NCBI GenBank assembly: GCA_022425465.1
Contig: JAKMFK010000016.1
Location: forward strand, 1 to 16,805
Direction: 5' to 3'
DNA from: Bacteroidia bacterium
GTDB taxonomy: Bacteria > Bacteroidota > Bacteroidia > NS11-12g > UBA9320
DNA length: 16,805 nucleotides
The translations under genes were made by a program, and so were the position numbers. The stretch's first letter is position 1; each line of letters starts with the position of its first letter. This document shows positions 1-7,683 of the stretch, one piece after another. The notes under the pieces are model-generated. The model was not told where the DNA came from and searched no databases. It saw nothing but the letters and a program-made list of their open reading frames with translations.

Positions 1-2044
1 CAGTTTGATTTCCTCCAAAATAAGTAGCAAATGATAAATCTGCCATATCCTCCTCAAAAACGGCTAAATGAAAATCTTGACCATCAGTAGTTTTTTGAAA
101 TGCATCATCACTTAGAGGCATGTTTGATAATGTTTTCCCTGGCATATCCTCTGAATTACTTCCCCAACCACTCACATAAATTTTATTACAATCATCAACC
201 AAAAAAGCATTAATTGTTATGTCTGGATTGGCCCCTCCACTGCCATAAACAGAACTAATTAGTAACTCTGTAAGATCTGGGTTAAATTTCGAAACAAATT
301 GTTTCCCGTTGTTATTAGAATAAACAGCTCCTTTAGTCGGCAGATTACCTTCAGATTGACCTACTACATAAACATTACCGAACTTACCAATTTCTAACTG
401 TAGTATTTGATCATAAGCCGATGTACCATAATAAGTAGCCTGCTTTATTTGAGTACCATCAAAACTTATTCGGGCAATGAATCCATCTGTTTCACCTTTT
501 TTATCCGGTAAAAAACCGCCTTCAGTCATAATTAAATTAGAACTACTAGAACCTCCAGCTATGTATAAATCACCATTAGCAGCAACATCTATACTGTATA
601 TGGCATCACCCCTACCTCCTCCATAATATGAACTCCAATTCATTGAAGTTAGATTAGGATTCAAATTTACAATAACTCCAGACTGAAAAGCTGAAGACAA
701 TGTTGGTTGAAATACACCAGGGGTTGTTGGAAAATCTTGAGATTTAGTACAAGTAGCAATCAATATGTTTCCGTCTAAATCAAGGTTAATCTCACCACGA
801 TAGTCGTCAGCATAAAAATAACGAGTATCCACATGATCATTGATGCCATCGCTACCAGATCCTCCTATAAATGTAGACCCAACCAAGGATGTTCCATCCA
901 CGTTAAATTTGGTAACTATGATATCTTCATCCCCATTATAAAAGGGATCTGCAGCATCAGCTGTTGTTGGATAATTGGCAGAAGATGAAGTTCCAAAAAC
1001 AATTAATTGATTGTTTTCATCTACAATTAAACTATGTGGATAGTCATTTTCATTCCCTCCCAAATAAGTAGCATAAATCAAATTTTGCCCGTTGCTGGAG
1101 TATTTACTTATTGCAATATCACAGGCAAATGTATTGGGTTCTCCCCCATTATAGGTAACATCAAAAGCACCGGGAGTTGTAGGATATACACCATCTAAAA
1201 ACTTGGTTGGACTGGTAGCAATTCCTCCTGAGTACAAATTACCCTCATCATCATAACTTGCAGTAAAACCGAAATTATCTACCGTACTTCCTGAATACGT
1301 TGAAAAGATCAATTCAGGATCTATAATTGTTTTTACTTTGGACTTAAAAAAACTCGATTCGAAACCAACATAGTCACCATGGTCAACATATTTCATCTGA
1401 ATGATCTTGTTCTGTCCCTCACTGACCTCAAATGATAGGGGCATAACTTCACTAAAGTCACCAAATCTAGTTTTCATGATAATCCTGTCCGACTGAATTG
1501 AAACCCCATCATGACCTTGAATTTTTACTCGGATATCAGATAGTTTTGCTCCTGGGTTAAGAATAAAATTATACTTAAATCGCTCTCCTATAACCTCGTA
1601 CTCTAGGTCAATATGAGGATATATTGACTTAAAAGTTAACCTATTGTACTTACGGACACCACCAACCCATCTTGAAGTATCATTACCTATGAAATAATTA
1701 TAGTATTCCTTGGATGGTATTGAGAAATTGGGCGAACTAAAATCGGCTCCCTCGAATGAATATTTCAACAATTGGAAATGAAAGGTATCAATTGAATTTT
1801 CATTATCTGAACTGTGATTATGCATTAAATTATCATGATAATGGGTTATCATTTTTGCCCATTTTTCTTGATCGTGTAAAAGAATTGTAAAGCCATCATC
1901 CACCATGGATAGAGAATGCGTACTAAAATCAATTCTTGAGATTATAGATTTATCAAACTGCCCCTTATTTTCTAGTATACCATCAGCGTAGGCACTGCCA
2001 ATTAAGAGTATAGGGATATAGATTAGTAACTTAGCAATTCTCAT
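1..2044 (-). CDS. Exported SBBP-repeat surface protein, 3' end outside window
   Basis: The frame stays open for 681 codons from the ATG at 2044 to the window edge, so the C-terminus is missing. Residues 1-20 (MRIAKLLIYI..., ending SAYA) form a Sec signal peptide. The mature protein opens with ENKGQFD, and residues about 22-230 resemble the N-terminal domain (DUF7948 type) of large Bacteroidota surface proteins. From about residue 240 come repeated blades of the SBBP kind: FSTYSG, YATYLGGNENDY, STFIGGSGSD, SSYYGGGRGD, ATYYGTSAYD and ATYFGGN, each followed by a 'D..GN.Y..G' strand and a 'FPTT' turn, probably a beta-propeller. VDDCNKIYVSGWGS near residue 620 is typical of these proteins. Relatives usually end in PKD domains and a type IX secretion sorting signal; that is inference here because the end is not visible. 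It is the last gene visible in the minus-strand run, 61 bp after the CAP gene. Its ligand or substrate is unknown. Confidence 0.82.
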   Translation of the reverse strand, partial: MRIAKLLIYIPILLIGSAYADGILENKGQFDKSIISRIDFSTHSLSMVDDGFTILLHDQEKWAKMITHYHDNLMHNHSSDNENSIDTFHFQLLKYSFEGADFSSPNFSIPSKEYYNYFIGNDTSRWVGGVRKYNRLTFKSIYPHIDLEYEVIGERFKYNFILNPGAKLSDIRVKIQGHDGVSIQSDRIIMKTRFGDFSEVMPLSFEVSEGQNKIIQMKYVDHGDYVGFESSFFKSKVKTIIDPELIFSTYSGSTVDNFGFTASYDDEGNLYSGGIATSPTKFLDGVYPTTPGAFDVTYNGGEPNTFACDIAISKYSSNGQNLIYATYLGGNENDYPHSLIVDENNQLIVFGTSSSANYPTTADAADPFYNGDEDIIVTKFNVDGTSLVGSTFIGGSGSDGINDHVDTRYFYADDYRGEINLDLDGNILIATCTKSQDFPTTPGVFQPTLSSAFQSGVIVNLNPNLTSMNWSSYYGGGRGDAIYSIDVAANGDLYIAGGSSSSNLIMTEGGFLPDKKGETDGFIARISFDGTQIKQATYYGTSAYDQILQLEIGKFGNVYVVGQSEGNLPTKGAVYSNNNGKQFVSKFNPDLTELLISSVYGSGGANPDITINAFLVDDCNKIYVSGWGSNSEDMPGKTLSNMPLSDDAFQKTTDGQDFHLAVFEEDMADLSFATYFGGNQT

Positions 2045-2105
2045 ATTGAGAGGGCAAACATCATGCTAGACGTGCAAGTTACTAAAAACGTTGTATAAAA
2101 TTAGG

Positions 2106-4397
2106 TTACCTAACAGGATTGTATGCAAACGTGTGAACTACGTAATTAAATTGACGTCCATCTGACAAATTAACCTGAACGTCAAAATCACTTTTAACAG
2201 GCAGCGTATTTTTGTTGTATTTAGGTTTGAACACCAAAGTGGGAGCACCATAACCTTCAACATAGGGCTCAACACTTACCTCTAAAGGTTTACCATCTTG
2301 AATAACTTTTACAGTAGCATCAGTCAAATCTGCATACAAGGAGAATGTCCAATTTTCCATCAACATCAACTGAGGTAAATAACCATTAGGAGGCCAAGAA
2401 ATAGGCTTATCCATATAATCTGCTGTATCGTTAGAGCCACTATCGTCTAATGCCCAGATGACTGCATAGTTATCGGTACTTCCATGACCATATACACGAC
2501 CATTAGGGAACAATAACCAACGTCTATTTCCCGCACTTGGATTTTTATCATCCATAATATAGGTCACAGCCATAGATGTATTTGCCTCTTTAATTAATAA
2601 AGCATGTTTTGCCGCATATGCTCCCTCACTACTCCAACACCTCCATGTTTTTGGTGGCTCGTGGCTCAGAGCATTATTTGCTGTCATCATTAATGCAGCC
2701 TTTTGACAATACTCATTGGTAGCTTCATCAAACAACACCTCAGGGACACCCGCATTTCTTCTGAAATAATTGATTCTATCTACTACCTTATTTTGAACTT
2801 CACTATCAACTGTTCCTTGATCACAACCCCCAACTCTTCCATTCCAAACATAGGGTTTTATGTCCTTACCATTTATATCCTTACCCTTTGTTCTAGTGTT
2901 AAAATAATTCTGGAAGAAATCCTCACGAGCAATAAGCTCAAGTTGGTTACTATGATTCTTTCCGGGGAAATAGCCCATTAATTCACTCATCACTTCACGA
3001 GCTAAACTGAATTGATTCTCAGAAATTAATAAACCCAAATACTTAGTATTAATTCCTTCTATTTTAACCAAAACCTCACTAGATGGATTAAATTCATACT
3101 CATCTTTTACCAAACGATATAATGCCCCTTGTTCATCAACATTCGTTCTAACGACCTCTTTCTCAGCTATTACTTTAGATCTAAGCCTTAGAAGTTCTTC
3201 ATTAGATGGATAAATTTGAATCGCCTCTTGAATAATAAAACAAGCAAAGGGCAATGACTTTGTTTGATAAGTATAATCCGAAATAATTTGCCATCTAGTT
3301 AATGTATCTGAAGCCTGTTCACCTTCTGTAGTCGAATTCATATATTTGTTAAGCACATAGGACGCACTTTTATAATGAGAATAATGCTCAAAGTATTCTG
3401 CTAGCTTCCATAAAACATTTTCCTCTTTCTTCTCAATAAAAATATCTGTTTCTTTAATTCTAATTGACTGCTTGAGTTTGTTTTTCTGTATTTTTTCTCG
3501 AGTAAACTGATTGATTAACGTATCAGCCTCAACCAAGTGACCATTAACAACACTATTCTTTATTAAGTAGATATAAATTGAATTCTCTTTTTGTAAAAAT
3601 TCTTCTGCTGATGGATCGTAAAATAAAACCTCTTGCACGTAATCTAGCATAAGCTTACTTGGAGGCATATCTTTAACGATATCACTTGTAATTTTCCTTA
3701 AATAAAAATTCAATTTAGCATTATCACCATATAATTTTCTGCCTTCTGTAATAAGTGCAATTGCACTATCATATTTATTATCCTTCCAATGCTTATCAAT
3801 AAAATAGACCAAGGGATCAACTTCAATTTGCTGACTCTCTGCTCCATTAGCATAATCTTGTTGATACCGGTTAATTAAATCTTTGTATATCGCCTCTGCG
3901 GGTAAATTTTCACCAGCACCAAGATAACTCTTGGCTTGAAAAAAATAAGAACTTCTCCGAGTAGTATCAATTTGATATGACTGACCATACATTTTGGCAG
4001 CTTTAGCATACTTATTAGTGTTATACTGCTTAAATGCTTCACGATCATTATTCTCAATAACTTGATCTCGAACATTTATAAATTTCGTATTCAGTATTTC
4101 TTTATTGTTGTCTTTTTTGATACCCTTAAGCATGAAACCAACTGCCTTTTTAATTGCATCAGGATTTTTTTGAAGATAACGTTCATCTTGAGCGAGATTT
4201 ACATATGACTCCGAAAGATAATAATATACCTCAGGCATCTTCTTGAGCTCCTTCACTTCAGTAGCATCTGTAGCTACCTTTTGTAGTCTCATGTAGTTTT
4301 TGTCTTCTGATGCTATTTCAAGTTTTTCTAATTGAGCATAAGAACCAGAAAAGAAGTTTACGAACGTAAGGATCAAAAGGAGTTTTATTAATTTCAT
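2106..4397 (-). CDS. Exported helical-repeat protein with C-terminal CAP/SCP domain
   Basis: I chose the ATG at 4397 (763 aa) rather than 4436. It begins MKLIKLLLILTF...SGSYAQ, a clean signal peptide, and avoids overlap with the upstream gene, leaving a 17-bp gap. Residues about 25-510 are helical, with TPR-like segments such as YYLSESYVNLAQ, EAFKQYNTNKYAKAAKMYGQ and SYFFQAKSYLGAGE, and suggest a protein-binding scaffold. Residues about 535-670 are a bacterial CAP/SCP (YkwD-type) domain: VVDRINYFRRNAGVPEV, SHEPPKTW with His579, CWSSEGA with Glu591, then GNRRWLLFPNGRVYG. The usual motif at the last site is GHRRW; here Asn624 replaces the histidine. A beta-rich tail follows. CAP domains act outside the cytoplasm, but bacterial roles are mostly unsettled, so no enzymatic function is claimed. 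It lies between an ABM-fold gene and an SBBP surface-protein gene and is probably cotranscribed with them. Confidence 0.8.
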   Translation of the reverse strand: MKLIKLLLILTFVNFFSGSYAQLEKLEIASEDKNYMRLQKVATDATEVKELKKMPEVYYYLSESYVNLAQDERYLQKNPDAIKKAVGFMLKGIKKDNNKEILNTKFINVRDQVIENNDREAFKQYNTNKYAKAAKMYGQSYQIDTTRRSSYFFQAKSYLGAGENLPAEAIYKDLINRYQQDYANGAESQQIEVDPLVYFIDKHWKDNKYDSAIALITEGRKLYGDNAKLNFYLRKITSDIVKDMPPSKLMLDYVQEVLFYDPSAEEFLQKENSIYIYLIKNSVVNGHLVEADTLINQFTREKIQKNKLKQSIRIKETDIFIEKKEENVLWKLAEYFEHYSHYKSASYVLNKYMNSTTEGEQASDTLTRWQIISDYTYQTKSLPFACFIIQEAIQIYPSNEELLRLRSKVIAEKEVVRTNVDEQGALYRLVKDEYEFNPSSEVLVKIEGINTKYLGLLISENQFSLAREVMSELMGYFPGKNHSNQLELIAREDFFQNYFNTRTKGKDINGKDIKPYVWNGRVGGCDQGTVDSEVQNKVVDRINYFRRNAGVPEVLFDEATNEYCQKAALMMTANNALSHEPPKTWRCWSSEGAYAAKHALLIKEANTSMAVTYIMDDKNPSAGNRRWLLFPNGRVYGHGSTDNYAVIWALDDSGSNDTADYMDKPISWPPNGYLPQLMLMENWTFSLYADLTDATVKVIQDGKPLEVSVEPYVEGYGAPTLVFKPKYNKNTLPVKSDFDVQVNLSDGRQFNYVVHTFAYNPVR

Positions 4398-4414
4398 TTG
4401 TACTACAATTATAT

Positions 4415-4699
4415 TTACTTTAGGGTCAAACTCCAAGCAAATGCCTCAGATGCAAAAAGCTTTTTGGTTTTTGGCCATACTTCACCGAACAACTTCGATT
4501 TCTTATAGTTTTCCAAAGCTTCTTCATTCAACCAGGTACTGTGAGTAAAAATAATATTCGGATTATTAACATCTTGATACAACTTCAAATTTACTAATCC
4601 AGGCATTTGTTTAATTTTATGATTAATTGATTCAAAATAGGTCAAGAATTCAGATGTATTCTTACTCATAAACTCCATTTTGACTAATCTAAGTATCAT
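4415..4699 (-). CDS. Small ABM-fold protein (putative antibiotic biosynthesis monooxygenase family)
   Basis: A 94-residue cytosolic protein without signal peptide or membrane segment. The pattern MILRLVKMEF, then a helix (SEFLTYFESINHKIKQMPG), then LVNLKLYQDVNNPNIIFTHSTW and a final helix-strand ending AWSLTLK fits the dimeric alpha/beta-barrel ABM fold. That fold includes quinone and anthrone monooxygenases, haem-degrading enzymes and many proteins of unknown function. No specific haem-ligand or catalytic set can be assigned from sequence alone. Its ATG overlaps the stop of the DUF62-like gene in an ATGA tetranucleotide (4699-4696), which suggests translational coupling and supports this start. 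The next gene in the run follows 17 bp downstream. The fold assignment is fairly likely; the reaction is unknown. Confidence 0.7.
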   Translation of the reverse strand: MILRLVKMEFMSKNTSEFLTYFESINHKIKQMPGLVNLKLYQDVNNPNIIFTHSTWLNEEALENYKKSKLFGEVWPKTKKLFASEAFAWSLTLK

Positions 4700-5460
4700 C
4701 GTTTTTGAATAATAATCGGTTTATACTTTCTCAAATTAAGAAGCTTTTCAGCACTATCCTCTCTTATTGCTAAGACTAAAAATCCATGATCTGAGAAGTA
4801 GCCATAAATATCTCCCGGTTTAAAACCCAATAAATTTTCACTTATTTCATCCAATATGTGATGCCTAGAAAGTTTGATTTTAAATGGGATACCCTTGAAA
4901 AAAGTGTTAAAATCTTGCCTTGATATGTTTGTGTAGACATTCCCAATATTATCAATAAATAGGACGCTTCCAATTAGCTCACCATCAACGAAACCTGGTT
5001 TTAACAAGGTTTGCTTTTTGACATCCTGAGCTGGTTCAAGAAAATCAGAAAGTTGATTACCATATACTATTTTTTGAATAATCGGGATGTATAATTCATG
5101 AATGTTTGACTTTTTGCTCGGATTTGGAATAGCATAATACAATTCATATTCCATCCCAAATATCAAGCTTAATACTGCATTATTTGCTGCTATAAAATAG
5201 TGATCTTTAAATTTAGCTACCAAATGAAAGTCATAGGCATGGGCTACCGTTCCGATTGCAAGAATATGAATGCTATTCTTCGGAAAATCCTCAAACACCA
5301 TATTACTTAAATATGCAGTTTCAGATATTTCGTTGTCATCTACCTGATTATTGATTTCGATAAAAGGTAAATCTAAACCCGCTTTATATAAAGCACCCTC
5401 AAAGGATGCAGTGTAATGAGAACCTTGACCAAAATCGCTTAAAAAAGTGAGTGCAACCAA
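4696..5460 (-). CDS. Divergent SAM hydroxide adenosyltransferase-like protein (DUF62 / chlorinase-fluorinase superfamily)
   Basis: A 254-residue cytosolic protein. The N-terminal domain starts TFLSDFG (Asp9 matches the SAM-ribose-binding Asp of the family) and continues through FPKNSIHILAIG and HYFIAANNAVLSL. The C-terminal domain has LIGSVLFIDNIGNVYTNIS, the family's 'G.v.yiD.fGN..TNI' motif, and ends in a small barrel segment. Ordinary members split SAM to adenosine and methionine and carry VVDPGVG..R and DNG motifs. Here those regions read LAIGTVAHAYDFHL and NNA, the second Asp after SDFG is Ser14, and the usual Lys of KG is Glu21. Activity is therefore doubtful, and the protein may bind a nucleoside ligand or do something else. 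The start codon is TTG: there is no in-frame ATG back to the upstream TGA at 5518-5520, and the first internal Met comes near residue 53, well inside the domain. It is the first gene of the minus-strand run. Confidence 0.75.
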   Translation of the reverse strand: MVALTFLSDFGQGSHYTASFEGALYKAGLDLPFIEINNQVDDNEISETAYLSNMVFEDFPKNSIHILAIGTVAHAYDFHLVAKFKDHYFIAANNAVLSLIFGMEYELYYAIPNPSKKSNIHELYIPIIQKIVYGNQLSDFLEPAQDVKKQTLLKPGFVDGELIGSVLFIDNIGNVYTNISRQDFNTFFKGIPFKIKLSRHHILDEISENLLGFKPGDIYGYFSDHGFLVLAIREDSAEKLLNLRKYKPIIIQKR

Positions 5461-5530
5461 TTGATATAATTTAACTAATTTAGCAGACGAAAATAATACC
5501 TGAACACAACATTTGTATCATATAAATTGG
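5457..5530. promoter_or_regulatory. Divergent intergenic region with matching start contexts
   Basis: The 66 bp between two divergent genes must hold both promoters. Its ends form an imperfect dyad: positions 5457-5467 and the reverse complement of 5520-5530 agree at 10 of 11 bases (CCAATTGATAT versus CCAATTTATAT). Each arm carries one gene's TTG start and the bases just before it. The similarity could be a shared initiation context, a two-sided operator or chance. I found no clear -33/-7 promoter pair; the closest -7-like element on the minus strand is TATTTTCG, one base from TAnnTTTG. Confidence 0.35.
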
Positions 5531-6477
5531 TAGAAAAGAAATATTTAATAGAAGGCATAGAGCATTCTCGGTTTTTTGGACCATACAACAGTCATTTCAA
5601 AATATACAAGGAAAAGTATCCCAATCTCAAACTTTCATCACGCGGCGATAAGATAACTATTAAAGGCGAGGAGCAACACGTTAATGAATTTATTACAGCT
5701 GTAGAGTCTATTGTTAAATACCTAAAATTGAATAAAAGTGTAACACTAGGAGATATTGAAAGGCTGGTTATCGGTGAAGAAAATTCAAAAAATGGAGAAT
5801 CTCAATCTGATAAAGGAATAATTATTCATGGACAAGGTGGTAAAATTATTTCTGCTCGGACCAAAAACCAGCAAGAATTGGTAGATAAGGTTGACCAAAA
5901 TGATTTGGTTTTTGCCATAGGACCAGCGGGAACTGGGAAAACCTACACAGCCGTAGCATTGGCTGTTCGAGCATTAAAAAACAAAGAAGTTAAAAAAATT
6001 GTCTTATGTAGACCCGCTGTTGAGGCAGGAGAAAGTCTAGGTTTTCTGCCTGGGGATATGAAAGATAAAGTGGATCCCTATCTACGACCTTTATATGATG
6101 CCCTTGGAGATATGATTCCTCGAGAAAAATACAAAGCATACATAGAAAAAGGAATTATAGAGGTTGCTCCCCTTGCTTTCTTGCGAGGACGAACATTAAA
6201 AAATTGTTTTGCAATACTTGATGAAGGACAAAACGCAACACATACGCAACTCAAAATGTTCCTTACACGTATGGGACCAACATCTAAAATTATTATTACC
6301 GGTGATTTAAGCCAAGTTGATCTTCCTGCAAGAGCAAAAAGTGGTCTTGCACCGGCATTAGATATGCTAAAAAATGTAAATGGAATTGGAGTAGTTAGGC
6401 TAAATGAAAATGATGTTGTAAGACATCGACTAGTCAAAGAAATCATTCGTGCATATGCTCAATATGATAAAGGCTAA
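5527..6477 (+). CDS. phoH: PhoH-family ATPase (PhoH-like / YbeZ)
   Basis: A cytosolic P-loop ATPase of 316 residues, normal for the family. An N-terminal small domain (residues 1-85, including LKLSSRGDKITIKGE) resembles the KH-like segment found in PhoH/YbeZ proteins. The ATPase core has Walker A GPAGTGKT (132-139), the family signature RPAVEAGESLGFLPGDMKDK (162-181), Walker B with AILDEGQN (229-236), and the sensor segment TGDLSQVDLP (258-267). Relatives are linked to RNA metabolism and ribosome maturation, often together with YbeY, which is not in this window. The start is TTG at 5527: the first in-frame ATG encodes Met178, beyond Walker A, and the only other upstream candidate is CTG at 5500 after a stop at 5494. 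It is transcribed away from the DUF62-like gene and followed by a hairpin overlapping its stop codon. Confidence 0.93.
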   Translation: MVEKKYLIEGIEHSRFFGPYNSHFKIYKEKYPNLKLSSRGDKITIKGEEQHVNEFITAVESIVKYLKLNKSVTLGDIERLVIGEENSKNGESQSDKGIIIHGQGGKIISARTKNQQELVDKVDQNDLVFAIGPAGTGKTYTAVALAVRALKNKEVKKIVLCRPAVEAGESLGFLPGDMKDKVDPYLRPLYDALGDMIPREKYKAYIEKGIIEVAPLAFLRGRTLKNCFAILDEGQNATHTQLKMFLTRMGPTSKIIITGDLSQVDLPARAKSGLAPALDMLKNVNGIGVVRLNENDVVRHRLVKEIIRAYAQYDKG

Positions 6478-6517
6478 TTATTTGTATTATAAGATTAATA
6501 CTTCTCACAAATAATTA
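6475..6517 (+). terminator. Bulged hairpin at the phoH stop codon, possible terminator
   Basis: TAATTATTTGT (6475-6485) is perfectly complementary to ACAAATAATTA (6507-6517). Inside it GTATTA (6484-6489) can pair with TAATAC (6496-6501) around a six-base loop, giving a long AU-rich stem with a bulge. The left arm begins with the phoH stop codon. There is no clean U-tract immediately after it, so it is a weaker candidate than the actF terminator and could instead be an operator or an mRNA-stabilising 3' hairpin. Confidence 0.45.
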
Positions 6518-6688
6518 TCAACTTTTGTGTATAAAAAATTACCATAAAAATAATCACTAGACACAGTTAAAATAGATAACACAATCAGCTAATAATCAAC
6601 GATTTAAAATATTGTTGTAAAATTATTTGAAAACTGTCTAAATTGAAAATTTCTATGCACATCAAAAACTCAAAATTTATTCGACAAT

Positions 6689-6712
6689 TATATTTGCAAC
6701 CGCGTATTTTTG
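6689..6712 (+). promoter_or_regulatory. Tandem TAnnTTTG promoter boxes upstream of actA
   Basis: Two exact matches to the Bacteroidota -7 consensus TAnnTTTG lie just before actA: TATATTTG (6689-6696) and TATTTTTG (6705-6712). Transcription would begin roughly 10-25 bp before the ATG at 6728. Neither has a good TTTG -33 element at the usual 19-21-bp spacing, so the assignment rests on the -7 matches and the position. The rest of the 250-bp gap (6478-6727) is AT-rich, with no gene I can support. Confidence 0.45.
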
Positions 6713-6727
6713 ACGCACTTATAACGA

Positions 6728-7657
6728 ATGAACATACCAAAAACACAAATTGTATTATCAACTCTTTTTGTTCTATTAAGCACTACATCATATTCCAATA
6801 ATAATATGTCATCTTTTTACTCCGAATCAACGTTTCTGGCGTTGATTATTTTGTCTATAGTTCTAATTGCGATATCTGTCTTACTTTATGGTATCAAAAG
6901 ACATTTAACTGTTCTTAACAACGAAAAAAATAAACAAGAAGCTGAGCCATCGCTCTATGAAAGGAAATTCCGCCCTATCATTGAGGCATGGAACCCGACA
7001 GTAGCTACACTTATTATTGCTGGAGCTGTGATGCTTTTTTTAGGTGCATTCGGATACAAGTTTGGTATGGAGGAAGTAGGTGTTCAACAAGGATATGCTC
7101 CTACCCAACCTATTAATTTCTCTCACAAAATTCATGCTGGACAATATGAAATGGACTGTAAATACTGCCACAGCACTGTAGAAAAATCGAAGTCTGCAAG
7201 TATTCCTTCTTTAAACACTTGTATGAATTGCCATAAATATGTGAAAGCGTCTGAAAAATATAACGGAAAAACTTCTCCTGAGATTCAGAAAATATACAAT
7301 GCTATTGGATACGATGGAGATAATATGGAATACATTGAAGGATATGAGCAGAAACCAATTGAATGGGTAAGAATTCATAACTTACCAGATTTATCCTACT
7401 TCAATCACTCTCAACACGTTGTTGTAGGTAAAGTTGAATGTCAAACTTGCCATGGTCCAATTCAAGAAATGGACAAAGTTTACCAATTCTCAAACTTACA
7501 AATGGGGTGGTGTATAGATTGTCATAGAGAACGTGGAATTGATTCTGAAAATAATGATTACTATGAAGAAGCACATAAAAACATGCTAGCAGAAGGTAAA
7601 GACTACATAACCGTTGCAGAAAACGGTGGGTTAGAATGTAGTAAGTGTCACTATTAA
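6728..7657 (+). CDS. actA: Alternative complex III subunit ActA, pentahaem cytochrome c
   Basis: ActA is the multihaem cytochrome c of ACIII and relays electrons on the periplasmic side of the membrane. The 309-residue protein has exactly five CXXCH haem sites: C144-H148, C165-H169, C238-H242, C262-H266 and C304-H308, the last one residue from the C-terminus. This matches the pentahaem count known for ActA. The N-terminal part holds three hydrophobic stretches: 7-23 (possibly a signal peptide), 34-55 and 91-112. The last is directly followed by the periplasmic haem domain. It is the first gene of the operon, preceded by two -7-like promoter boxes, with actB 26 bp downstream. Haem attachment requires a cytochrome c maturation system not seen here. 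Confidence 0.92.
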   Translation: MNIPKTQIVLSTLFVLLSTTSYSNNNMSSFYSESTFLALIILSIVLIAISVLLYGIKRHLTVLNNEKNKQEAEPSLYERKFRPIIEAWNPTVATLIIAGAVMLFLGAFGYKFGMEEVGVQQGYAPTQPINFSHKIHAGQYEMDCKYCHSTVEKSKSASIPSLNTCMNCHKYVKASEKYNGKTSPEIQKIYNAIGYDGDNMEYIEGYEQKPIEWVRIHNLPDLSYFNHSQHVVVGKVECQTCHGPIQEMDKVYQFSNLQMGWCIDCHRERGIDSENNDYYEEAHKNMLAEGKDYITVAENGGLECSKCHY

Positions 7658-7683
7658 AACAAGATTAAAAAGAAAATCAAATT

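Noticed and set aside
4398..4436. Upstream ATG at 4436 as start of the CAP-domain gene
   Set aside because: It would put 13 polar residues before a clear signal peptide and overlap the ABM gene; the ATG at 4397 gives a proper signal sequence.
6078..6446. 122-codon open frame antisense to phoH
   Set aside because: It lies wholly inside phoH, opposite the conserved ATPase motifs, and its product is low-complexity without a recognisable domain; a shadow frame.
6478..6727. Riboswitch or small RNA in the 250-bp gap before actA
   Set aside because: Apart from the 3' hairpin of phoH and the promoter-like boxes I saw no conserved aptamer core or second strong stem.
6655..6780. Small plus-strand frame from ATG 6655 across the actA start
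   Set aside because: It overlaps the promoter-like boxes and actA in another frame, with no recognisable peptide; more likely chance.
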